A DNA stretch of 64,000 nucleotides from Paraburkholderia sp. BL21I4N1 (lineage in GTDB: Bacteria > Pseudomonadota > Gammaproteobacteria > Burkholderiales > Burkholderiaceae): the NCBI RefSeq assembly GCF_002973525.1, contig NZ_PVEN01000013.1, positions 148,655-212,654 on the forward strand. The letters run 5' to 3'. Below the pieces are notes generated by a model. That model saw nothing but the letters and a program-made list of their open reading frames with translations, did not search any database and was not told the origin of the DNA. This document shows, one piece after another, positions 17,499 through 25,081 of this stretch. Position numbers and translations under genes: made by a program. Every line of letters starts with the position of its first letter. Within the stretch, counting starts at the first letter, position 1.

Positions 17499-18553
17499 TG
17501 CGACGCGCCCGAGATCGCGGCGGCGGAGGCCGGCTGTGCCGCCGAGCCGGTGGGCGCCGCCGACATAGCCGAAGCCTGAGCACCGCTCACCGAAGCGCCC
17601 GAGCCGGAAGCCGCACCCGAAGCCACCGTTGCAGAAGCATCCACCGCCCCTGCCGCATGCGTATCAGGATGCTTCTTGCCAATCGGCGACAAATCGCGCA
17701 CCGACACGGTCGCCGTACGCCCCGCGATCATGCGGAAATCGGCGGGTACTTCGTCGAGCGCGACACGTACGGGAATCCGCTGCGCGAGCCGCACCCAGCT
17801 AAACGCCGGATTCACGTTCGGCAGCAGATTCGAACCTTGCGTGCGGTCGCGGTCTTCAATGGCGGCGACAATGCTTTGCACGTGGCCGCGCAGCACGTTC
17901 GGCTCGCCCATCACCGTGATATCGACCGGCTGGCCGATGTCGATGCCGCGCAGCTTGGTTTCCTCGAAATAGCCGTCCACGCGGAACGAATGCATATCGA
18001 CCACCGCGAGCACCGCGCGCCCCGCCGCGACGAATTCACCGGCACGCGGTGCGCGATCGTTCAGATAACCGTCGACGGGGCTCACGATCGTCGAGCGTTG
18101 CAGATTCAGTTTCGCGGTGTCGATCGCGACGTTCGCATCGGCGAGCGCGGCTTCGCCCTGTTCGACGCGCGAGCGGCTTTCCTCATACACCTCCGCCGCG
18201 ACCAGGTTGCCGAGCTTGCGGTTACGCGCATCTTCGCGGCGCGCCTGGTCGAGCGTGGCGCGGCGTTGCTGCGCGGTCGCCTCGGCCTGACGCAACGCGA
18301 GTGTGTAGCGGGCCTGGTCGATCACGAACAGCACCTGGCCTTTGCTGACCTGCTGGTTGTCCACCACCTCGACCGACGAGATCAGCCCCGAGATATCCGG
18401 CGCGACCTGGATCACGTCGGCGCGCACGTGTCCGTCGCGAGTCCAGGGCGCGAACATGTAGTAGCCGACCAGTTTCCACAGCACCAGGGCGGCGGCCACG
18501 ACGACGATCAGGGTCAGCAGAATTTGACCGACGGAGAACCAGGTTTTTTTCAC
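17495..18553 (-). CDS. HlyD-family periplasmic adaptor (membrane fusion protein)
   Basis: Predicted 352-residue adaptor. A single N-terminal membrane segment (ILLTLIVVVAAALVLWKLVG) precedes a biotinyl-lipoyl-like part (VAPDISGLISSVEVVDNQQV), a coiled-coil hairpin (about 90-150) and a beta-barrel domain. It links the FUSC inner-membrane protein to the NodT channel, as AaeA does in aromatic acid efflux. The last 55 residues are an unusual Ala/Ser/Gly-rich low-complexity tail that normal AaeA-type adaptors lack. It overlaps genes on both sides by four bases. Confidence 0.9.
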   Translation of the reverse strand: MKKTWFSVGQILLTLIVVVAAALVLWKLVGYYMFAPWTRDGHVRADVIQVAPDISGLISSVEVVDNQQVSKGQVLFVIDQARYTLALRQAEATAQQRRATLDQARREDARNRKLGNLVAAEVYEESRSRVEQGEAALADANVAIDTAKLNLQRSTIVSPVDGYLNDRAPRAGEFVAAGRAVLAVVDMHSFRVDGYFEETKLRGIDIGQPVDITVMGEPNVLRGHVQSIVAAIEDRDRTQGSNLLPNVNPAFSWVRLAQRIPVRVALDEVPADFRMIAGRTATVSVRDLSPIGKKHPDTHAAGAVDASATVASGAASGSGASVSGAQASAMSAAPTGSAAQPASAAAISGASQ

Positions 18554-18759
18554 GTTATTAGTCTGTGCGAAACGACGACGACAAGGCCCAGCACCAGCAC
18601 ATAGATGCCGAGATCGAAGATGGAGCGATGCCAGACGAGGCGGTAGAAGCCGACGCGCGCGAGGATGGTGCGCAAGGCCAGGTTGATCAGATAGGCGATC
18701 AACATCAGCACGAGCACGGCCGGCACGAACACGCCGAAAATATCGATTTCACCGATCAT
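18550..18759 (-). CDS. DUF1656 small membrane protein (AaeX-like)
   Basis: A 69-residue protein with two hydrophobic segments (FVPAVLVLMLIAYLINLAL and FDLGIYVLVLGLVVVV), the length and layout of DUF1656/AaeX. These small proteins sit between the FUSC and HlyD genes in aromatic-acid efflux operons, as here, and are of unknown biochemical role. The stop overlaps the HlyD start by four bases. Confidence 0.88.
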   Translation of the reverse strand: MIGEIDIFGVFVPAVLVLMLIAYLINLALRTILARVGFYRLVWHRSIFDLGIYVLVLGLVVVVSHRLIT

Positions 18760-18805
18760 CGCGGGAAGAAGAAAAGGGTGGGGGACGGGTCACGAGATGC
18801 GCACA

Positions 18806-20908
18806 TCAGGCAGCGGCCTCCGGTTCGGGCGGCGTGGGTGTCGTCAGCGTGGCCGGAAACAGCGAAAGACGCAAGCCGACCAGCGCATGCAGCGCGTCAC
18901 GCAGGCGGCGCGCCGAGCTCTGCGAGGCCGCGCTCGGGGTGCCGGCATTGGCCAGCCCTTGGGCGATGACGCGCGCCATGGCGGCGTCGATCGACGCCAT
19001 CAGACTGTCGGGCACCGGTTCGCGCTTGCGACGGTCCACGCAGTTTTCGTAATAGGCGCGCACGTCGTCGAGTACGCGATCGATCGCGGCCGGCGCTTCG
19101 CCGGCGAGCTTGCGGGTCACGCGGCGCAGATCGAGCGCGTTGAACGCAATGCGCAGATCGCGGAAGCTTTCGATCGACGGGTGGCGATGGTCGTCGGTGG
19201 CGGCCAGACGCGGGATCAACTGCATCAGGCGGTCGAGCATGCGTGCGGCGAGATTGCGCGGATCGTCGATGGGCCGTGTCGACGCCGTGAGCGCTACGTC
19301 GGCCCAGCTCGAACGCAGCAGGCGCGAGGCCGCGAGTTCGGCGCCGAACGGGCGCGTGACGCGCGTCCACAGATACGCGTACAGCAGGCCGGCCAGACCG
19401 GCGAGATTGCTGTTCATGAAGATCAGAAAATTGGCGTCGTACGCGTCCTGAATGCTGATGAACGTGGCGGTGTTCACCGCGACCAACACCGTTGCGAGGT
19501 TGAACTGCGGACGTGGAATCAGCGTGCCGACGAAAATGAACGGTGCGGCGAACATGATGACCAGCATCGGGAAATCGTGCACGTGCGGCAGCACGGCGAA
19601 CAGATAGACGCCTGCCGCCACCACGCTGATCGCGGTCGCCACGAAGAAGCGGAAAACCATCGGCGCGGGTTCGTCGAGCGCGGCGAAGAAACAGCAAGCC
19701 ACCGCCGCGAGCGTCACCGCGCCCGCGCCGTCGTTCCAGCCCGAGCTGATCCACAGACTGCACGCGAGAATCACGGCCGCTGCTGCCGAACCGGTCGAGA
19801 ACAGCATGATGCCGCGATCGTAGAAGCGCTCGGTGCCGCCCAGCCGCCAATGGCGAAAACGCGGCCGCCACGAGCCTTCTTCGCGCGTGATGATGATGCG
19901 CAGCGAGCGGCAGTCCTGCCACACGTCGATCACCTGTTTCATGCGCCACAGTGCGTTCGAGAGCAGCGCGCCGTCCCAGTTCGCCAGTGCGGCGGGCGGC
20001 GGCTGCATGGCCGCGATGCGCACGCGCAATGCGTCGGCGGCCGGATCGGGGTGATAGCCCGCGCTGACCGCGGGCATCGGCGCGTTGAACCATTTGATGA
20101 CGTCGTTCAGTAGCGTTTCGAGCCCCTCGGGCCACGTCTGCCGGCCGCAGTGGTACAGCGCGATCAGCGGATCGGCGAGCGACGACATGATCGGCAGCAG
20201 CAATTGCATGCGGCCGCGCAGTTCATGCGCGCGCGCCAGCACGTCGGGCCGTGTGTGGTCGTAGGCCAGTTGACTCAACAACAATTCCAGCCCGTTGATG
20301 ATGGACGCGAGCCGCTGCCGCGCGCCCGAAATCGCGGAACCGGCAATGCGGCCGGACAGCGTTTCGGTGGCATAGAACGCGGCGTCGCGAAACCACGCGT
20401 CGGTGCGCTCGATGATGGTCGGCGCGAGCCGGCTCGGAAACAGCGCGCTGCCCACGATGCTCGCGCAGACGATACCGAGCGTGATCTCTTCGGTGCGGCT
20501 CACCGCCAGATCGAACACGCCGCCGGGATTCGTGACCGACGGCAGCGCGATGATGGGCATCGTGTAGCCGGCCAGCAGGAACACATAGCTGCGCGCCGTG
20601 CGGTCGGACACCGCGAGATATAGCAGCGTGCCGGTCCATAACGCGACGATCACGCTGAACAGATACGGCGATTCGACGAAGGGCGGCACCAGCAGCACGG
20701 CGGCCGACGCACCCAGCGCGGTGCCGAGCGCACGATAGAGCGCCTTGGAACGGGTCGCGCCGACAAACGGATTCGACACGATGTAGACCGTTGCCATCGC
20801 CCAGTAAGGTCGCGGCAGTTCGAGTGCAAGGCCGATGTAAAGCGCAATCATCGCCGCGGCGAAGGTCTTGACCGAGAACAGCCAGTCGCGAAGGGAGGGA
20901 TAGGCCAT
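18806..20908 (-). CDS. FUSC-family inner-membrane efflux transporter (AaeB-like)
   Basis: A 700-residue protein with two blocks of about five membrane segments each, separated by cytoplasmic regions, typical of the fusaric acid resistance/aromatic acid exporter family. The N-terminus (LFSVKTFAAAMIALYIGLAL, PYWAMATVYIV) is characteristic. It would export aromatic carboxylic acids or related toxic compounds together with the HlyD and NodT proteins downstream. It starts six bases after the MarR regulator stop, so it is cotranscribed with it. The substrate is inferred from family only. Confidence 0.9.
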   Translation of the reverse strand: MAYPSLRDWLFSVKTFAAAMIALYIGLALELPRPYWAMATVYIVSNPFVGATRSKALYRALGTALGASAAVLLVPPFVESPYLFSVIVALWTGTLLYLAVSDRTARSYVFLLAGYTMPIIALPSVTNPGGVFDLAVSRTEEITLGIVCASIVGSALFPSRLAPTIIERTDAWFRDAAFYATETLSGRIAGSAISGARQRLASIINGLELLLSQLAYDHTRPDVLARAHELRGRMQLLLPIMSSLADPLIALYHCGRQTWPEGLETLLNDVIKWFNAPMPAVSAGYHPDPAADALRVRIAAMQPPPAALANWDGALLSNALWRMKQVIDVWQDCRSLRIIITREEGSWRPRFRHWRLGGTERFYDRGIMLFSTGSAAAAVILACSLWISSGWNDGAGAVTLAAVACCFFAALDEPAPMVFRFFVATAISVVAAGVYLFAVLPHVHDFPMLVIMFAAPFIFVGTLIPRPQFNLATVLVAVNTATFISIQDAYDANFLIFMNSNLAGLAGLLYAYLWTRVTRPFGAELAASRLLRSSWADVALTASTRPIDDPRNLAARMLDRLMQLIPRLAATDDHRHPSIESFRDLRIAFNALDLRRVTRKLAGEAPAAIDRVLDDVRAYYENCVDRRKREPVPDSLMASIDAAMARVIAQGLANAGTPSAASQSSARRLRDALHALVGLRLSLFPATLTTPTPPEPEAAA

Positions 20909-20914
20909 GAACCG

Positions 20915-21520
20915 TTATGCCGGGTCGCCGGCGTCGTGCGGCGCCGCGGTGGGTGATTTGCGTTTCTGGGGTTTGCCTGCGGTCGCCTTGGCAACCTGGT
21001 TGGCTTTCGCGGTTTTGCGGGGCGTGCCGGTTTTTCGCGCGCCGGATGCCGACGGGGTGGGCACGTCGGTGATCTGATCCGCCCGCTCGCTCGCGTCGGA
21101 TGTAAACGCCGCCAGCACCCGCAAGGTCGCTTCCAGATCGCTGCGCGACACACCTTTCAATGCTTGCGCGCGCAACGTAACCAGTTCCTCTTCCATTTTC
21201 GCGGTAACCGCGCGGCCTTCTTCGGTCAGCACGACGGTTTTCGCGCGGCGATCTTCGGGATCCTCGTCACGGCGCATCAGACCTGCCGCGCACAATTGAT
21301 CGAGCAGCCGCACGAGCGACGGACCTTCAATTCCGACGTGATCGGCCAGCGTGACCTGGCGCACCGCTGCGCCGAGCCGGCTGGCGGTCAACAGCGGCGT
21401 GGCGCACGCCTCGGAGACGTTGAAGGCCGCGAGCACGCCATGACTCGTGCGCCGCCATTTTCTGGCAGCCACGACCAGGGTGCTGCTGACGGTGCGGCGC
21501 AATTTATCGAGGTTCGACAT
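20915..21520 (-). CDS. MarR-family transcriptional regulator
   Basis: A 201-residue winged-helix regulator. The MarR core covers residues about 20-145, with the recognition region VTLADHVGIEGPSLVRLLDQ and the wing RRDEDPEDRRAKTVVLTEEG. The last 50 residues form a Lys/Pro/Thr-rich basic tail that is unusual for the family and may add nonspecific DNA contact. As first gene of the efflux operon it probably represses its own promoter and is released by an aromatic ligand. No good ribosome binding site is seen before the start. Confidence 0.88.
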   Translation of the reverse strand: MSNLDKLRRTVSSTLVVAARKWRRTSHGVLAAFNVSEACATPLLTASRLGAAVRQVTLADHVGIEGPSLVRLLDQLCAAGLMRRDEDPEDRRAKTVVLTEEGRAVTAKMEEELVTLRAQALKGVSRSDLEATLRVLAAFTSDASERADQITDVPTPSASGARKTGTPRKTAKANQVAKATAGKPQKRKSPTAAPHDAGDPA

Positions 21521-21736
21521 GGCCGGTATTGTATTTCTAAAAAATTCGTTAGCAAACTATTGAATTGCGATTTTTTTGTGACGTGGTGAGGCGGCGCAGC
21601 AGTGGGAGGCGGGCGCCGGTCGACCGCTGCTATGTAGCATCTCCGGTAAACTTATGACGTTTAATGTCGTTAACCATACTGTTAGCCGGTCAAGCGGCAT
21701 CGGTCTCCCCGCCGGCGGAATCTATTGGAAGACATC
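21521..21736. promoter_or_regulatory. Divergent control region between marR efflux operon and PYP gene
   Basis: An AT-rich intergenic region in a GC-rich neighbourhood. TTAGCAAACTA (21549-21559) is a near-symmetric TAG/CTA element close to the regulator start, the kind of site MarR proteins bind; it is a guess from position and symmetry. GGAAG at 21727-21731 is the likely ribosome binding site for the GTG start at 21737. Confidence 0.4.
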
Positions 21737-22105
21737 GTGACTCTGGAATTTGACAACGTGTCGCTCGCGACGCTGAACACCGCCAATCGCGAGACGTTGG
21801 ACGCGTTTCCATTCGGCGTGATCGGTTTTGCCGCCGACGGCCTCGTGACCGTGTACAACGCGTTCGAATCGGCGGGCGCCGGTTTGCGCGCGGCAAACGT
21901 GCTGGGCCGTCATCTATTCGACGAAGTCGCGCCGTGCATGAACAACTTCATGGTGGCGCAGCGTTTCGAAGACGAACCCACGCTCGACGCCACCTTCCCA
22001 TACGTGCTGACCCTGCGCATGCGGCCCACGCCGGTGCGGTTGCGCTTGCTGCGCGGGCCGGACATTGCAACGCGGTTCGTGCTGATCGACCGCAAGGCGG
22101 CCTAG
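21737..22105 (+). CDS. Photoactive yellow protein-like PAS domain protein
   Basis: A 122-residue single PAS domain that aligns end to end with photoactive yellow protein (125 residues), the blue-light receptor that binds p-coumarate. Conserved features are LDAFPFGVIGF near the start, VYNAFE with Tyr40 and Glu44 (PYP Tyr42 and Glu46, which hydrogen-bond the chromophore), DEVAPC with Cys67 (PYP Cys69, the chromophore attachment residue), and the MRPTPVRLRL strand. PYP Thr50 and Arg52 are Ala48 and Leu50 here. GGAAG five bases upstream supports the GTG start; a TTG at 21725 overlaps that signal. Its TAG overlaps the GTG of the diguanylate cyclase. No tyrosine ammonia-lyase or coumaroyl ligase gene is in the window. 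The family call is strong; light sensing is inference. Confidence 0.8.
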   Translation: MTLEFDNVSLATLNTANRETLDAFPFGVIGFAADGLVTVYNAFESAGAGLRAANVLGRHLFDEVAPCMNNFMVAQRFEDEPTLDATFPYVLTLRMRPTPVRLRLLRGPDIATRFVLIDRKAA

Positions 22106-23382
22106 TGGACTCTCCCGACGACGAGGCACTGGAAGAGCTTCAGGCCGAGCACGAAGCGCTGCTGTCGTTCGTGTACATGTCGCCGGTCGGCATTGTGCGC
22201 AGCGATCTGGCGGGCCGCATCGATATGATGAATCCGCTCGCCTCGCAATTGCTGATGCCGCTGGTCGGTGCGCACGGCATCGAGAATATTTTTGAAAGCC
22301 TGACCTCGGTCGCGCCGGAATTGCGCAATCTGGTGGAGAGTTTCAAGCCCGTGCGCGGCGCGGTCTGCGAGCATCATCGGATTTTCGTGACGCCGGCGCA
22401 TGAGCGCGCGGTGGTGTTGTCGTGTTCGATCATCAAGATCAGCGCCGATCTGCTCATGACGGTGCTCACCGACGTGTCGCGCCAGGTCGCCGCCGAACGT
22501 CGCTCGCGCCAGACCGAATCGTGGCTCGCGGCGATCTATACCAACGTGAAAGACTTTTCGTTTTTCACGCTCGACGCGCAAGGGCGCGTGGAGAGCTGGA
22601 ACGCCTCCGTCGAACGTGTGACCGGGTTCAGCGAGGCGGACACGCTCGGTCATACGCTGGCGCGCTTCTATTCGCCGGGTCAATTTCCGCCGCACCGTTC
22701 TCCCGAGCACCTGGCGTTTGCGCGTGGCCAGGGCTGGCATGTCGAAGAATGCTGGTGCGAGACGCAACGCGGCGAGCGCTACTGGGGGCAAATTCTGGTG
22801 GCGGTCTCGCGTGAGGAAAACGGCGAGTTTTCCGGCTACACGGTCGTGCTGCGCGATATCACCGAACGCAAGGTCACCGCCGACAATCTCAAGCGCCTGC
22901 TCACCACGGATCACCTGACGGGCGCGTCGAGCCGCGCGCATTTCTTCGAAACGGCCGAAGCGGAAATCGCGCGCGCGAAGCGCGACGGCGACGCGTTGTC
23001 GCTGGTCATGCTGGATGCCGATCACTTCAAGCGGATCAACGACACGGCCGGGCATCTGGCCGGCGACGAAGTGCTCAAGCGCATCGTCAGCGAAGCGACG
23101 CAATTGCTGCGTCCGCAGGACCTGTTCGCCCGCTTCGGCGGCGAGGAGTTCGTGCTGATGCTGAGTGGTGCCGACGCGCAACAGGCGGCGCAGGTGGCGG
23201 AACGCTTACGCGCGGCGGTGGAGGCGGCGCGGGTCGACACGGTGGTGGGCGAGGTGCGGGTGACCGTGAGTCTCGGTTGCGTGACGCTCAGCGAATCGCG
23301 CGCCACGCTGCAAGCGTTGTTGCATGCCGCGGACCAGGCGCTTTACGAGGCTAAAAGCGCGGGGCGTAACTGCGTGCGGTGA
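22105..23382 (+). CDS. Diguanylate cyclase with two PAS domains (PAS-PAS-GGDEF)
   Basis: A 425-residue signalling enzyme predicted to make cyclic di-GMP. Two PAS domains (about 15-120, with VYMSPVGIVRSDLAGRIDMM, and about 135-265, ending VVLRDITERK) precede a GGDEF domain. The active-site motif is GGEEF at 345-349, and the feedback I-site RPQD (336-339) stands five residues before it, so product inhibition is expected. The metal-binding DADHFKRINDTAGH segment is intact. There is no membrane segment. The GTG start overlaps the stop of the PYP-like gene (TAGTG), so the two proteins are made in coupled fashion and may act as sensor and output. Confidence 0.9.
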   Translation: MDSPDDEALEELQAEHEALLSFVYMSPVGIVRSDLAGRIDMMNPLASQLLMPLVGAHGIENIFESLTSVAPELRNLVESFKPVRGAVCEHHRIFVTPAHERAVVLSCSIIKISADLLMTVLTDVSRQVAAERRSRQTESWLAAIYTNVKDFSFFTLDAQGRVESWNASVERVTGFSEADTLGHTLARFYSPGQFPPHRSPEHLAFARGQGWHVEECWCETQRGERYWGQILVAVSREENGEFSGYTVVLRDITERKVTADNLKRLLTTDHLTGASSRAHFFETAEAEIARAKRDGDALSLVMLDADHFKRINDTAGHLAGDEVLKRIVSEATQLLRPQDLFARFGGEEFVLMLSGADAQQAAQVAERLRAAVEAARVDTVVGEVRVTVSLGCVTLSESRATLQALLHAADQALYEAKSAGRNCVR

Positions 23383-23415
23383 GTTGAAGCAGGGCGGCAG
23401 CGTGCTCCAGGCGAA

Positions 23416-25074
23416 TCACGCAGCCAGCCCGAGCCGCACCGTGCGCGCCAGATCGTCCAGTTGAAACGGCTTGCGCAAAATCGTGCAACGTTTCACCGCC
23501 AGCCCGGAAATATCCACATCCGCGTAACCGGTCGCGAGAATCACCGGCAAGTCCTCGCGCATCTTGCGCGCCTCCGCGATCACGTCGATGCCGTTCATGC
23601 CCGGCATCGCGAAGTCGACCATCAGCAGGTCCGGCTTGTCGTCCGCCAGACGATTCAATCCCGTGCGGCCGTCCGCGGCTTCGGTCACGGTGTAGCCGAG
23701 CATCCGCAGCGACTCGACCAGCATGGCGCGGACTTCACCGTCGTCTTCCACCACTAACACGCGTTTTTCGCCGACAGCATTTGCTTCGACGTCGGAAGCC
23801 GCTTCGTTTTGCGGCGCCACGCGCTCGCGCAACGGTAGCCAGATCTCCACGGTCGTCCCCGCACCTTCCTCGCTGAACAGGCGCGCGGTGCCGCCTGCCT
23901 GCCTCGCGATACCGTAGACCTGACTCAAGCCGAGGCCGGTGCCTTTGCCGATCGGCTTGGTGGTGAAGAACGGATCGAACACACGCGAGACCACGTCGGC
24001 GGGCACGCCCGAACCGGTGTCGATCACTTCGAGCACCACGTAACGGCCGTTCGCGAGGGTTTCATCGGGCGCGGTGCGTTGTTTGACGCGAATGTCGAGC
24101 TGACCGCCGCCAGGCATCGCGTCGCGCGCGTTGATCGCGAGATTGAGAATGGCCAGTTCGAGTTGATTCGCGTCGGCCTCGGTCCACATCTCCTCGCCTT
24201 CAATCTCGTTGGTGTAACGGATGCTGGAGCCGAGCGAGACCGTGATGATGTCGCGCATGCCTTGCAGCAACGCGACCACGTCCACGGCTTTTAGATCGAG
24301 ATTGCTGTTGCGCGAAAAAGTCAGCAACTGGCCGGTCAGTTTCGCGCCGCGTTCGGTCGCGCGTTTGACGGTGGCCGCCATGCCGCGAATGCGTTCGTCG
24401 CTGCTGACCCGCGCGATCAGTTCCGCGTTGACCATGATGACGTTCAGCAGATTGTTGAAGTCGTGCGCAATGCCGCCGGTGAGTTGCCCGAGCGCTTCCA
24501 TCTTCTGCGACTGCACGAGCACTGCCTGCACCTTGGCGCGCTCGTGGATCTCCGTCATCAGCCGGTTGTTGGCGGAGGCGAGTTCGTGCGTGCGTTCGGC
24601 GATCCGGCTTTCCAGCGAATCGTTCAACTGCACCAACGCGTTCTGTGCCTCGATCCGTTCGGCCAGATGGCGGCGCGATTCGTACTGGCGGCCCCGCGCC
24701 CGCAGCGACGACGCCACCGCGCGCCGCAGCGTTTCCGAATTCAGCGGACGTTCGAGCACCACCACGTTGCCAAGCTGCTCAAGCACTTCCAATCCGCGCG
24801 CGGACCGGTGTCCGACCCGCGACGCGGCCAGCAGGATAAAAGGGAAATCGGACCAGGCGGGTTGCTGCTTGAGCCAGTCGAATAAACGCGATGCATGGTG
24901 ATCCGTCAGCGCCTCTTCGGCAATCAACGCGCTGCCCGCGCCGGCGTCCAGTGCTTCGGTCAGCGCCTCCGCGCTGCGGTAGGCGACGCAGACGCGTTGA
25001 TCTTTTGCCAGTACTTCGGCAATCACATCGGCGTCGCGGCCGAACGGCGCCAGGATAAGGACGCGTTGCTCCAT
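23416..25074 (-). CDS. Hybrid histidine kinase with N-terminal pseudo-receiver and C-terminal receiver
   Basis: A 552-residue soluble kinase. Residues 1-125 look like a receiver fold (VLILAPFGRDADVIAEVLA) but lack the phospho-acceptor Asp (ALIAEEAL), so this is a pseudo-receiver. A coiled coil (about 135-185) leads to the HisKA domain with IAHDFNNLLNVI, then an ATPase domain with NLAINARDAMPGGG, DTGSGVP and GKGTGLGLSQVYGI. The C-terminal receiver has LLMVDFAMPGMNG with the acceptor Asp, plus ATGYAD and LRKPF. It starts seven bases after the KaiC-like gene, so they form one operon; such pairs are common in proteobacteria. Its stop faces the diguanylate cyclase stop. The partner regulator is unknown. 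Confidence 0.9.
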   Translation of the reverse strand: MEQRVLILAPFGRDADVIAEVLAKDQRVCVAYRSAEALTEALDAGAGSALIAEEALTDHHASRLFDWLKQQPAWSDFPFILLAASRVGHRSARGLEVLEQLGNVVVLERPLNSETLRRAVASSLRARGRQYESRRHLAERIEAQNALVQLNDSLESRIAERTHELASANNRLMTEIHERAKVQAVLVQSQKMEALGQLTGGIAHDFNNLLNVIMVNAELIARVSSDERIRGMAATVKRATERGAKLTGQLLTFSRNSNLDLKAVDVVALLQGMRDIITVSLGSSIRYTNEIEGEEMWTEADANQLELAILNLAINARDAMPGGGQLDIRVKQRTAPDETLANGRYVVLEVIDTGSGVPADVVSRVFDPFFTTKPIGKGTGLGLSQVYGIARQAGGTARLFSEEGAGTTVEIWLPLRERVAPQNEAASDVEANAVGEKRVLVVEDDGEVRAMLVESLRMLGYTVTEAADGRTGLNRLADDKPDLLMVDFAMPGMNGIDVIAEARKMREDLPVILATGYADVDISGLAVKRCTILRKPFQLDDLARTVRLGLAA

Positions 25075-25081
25075 GACCTGA

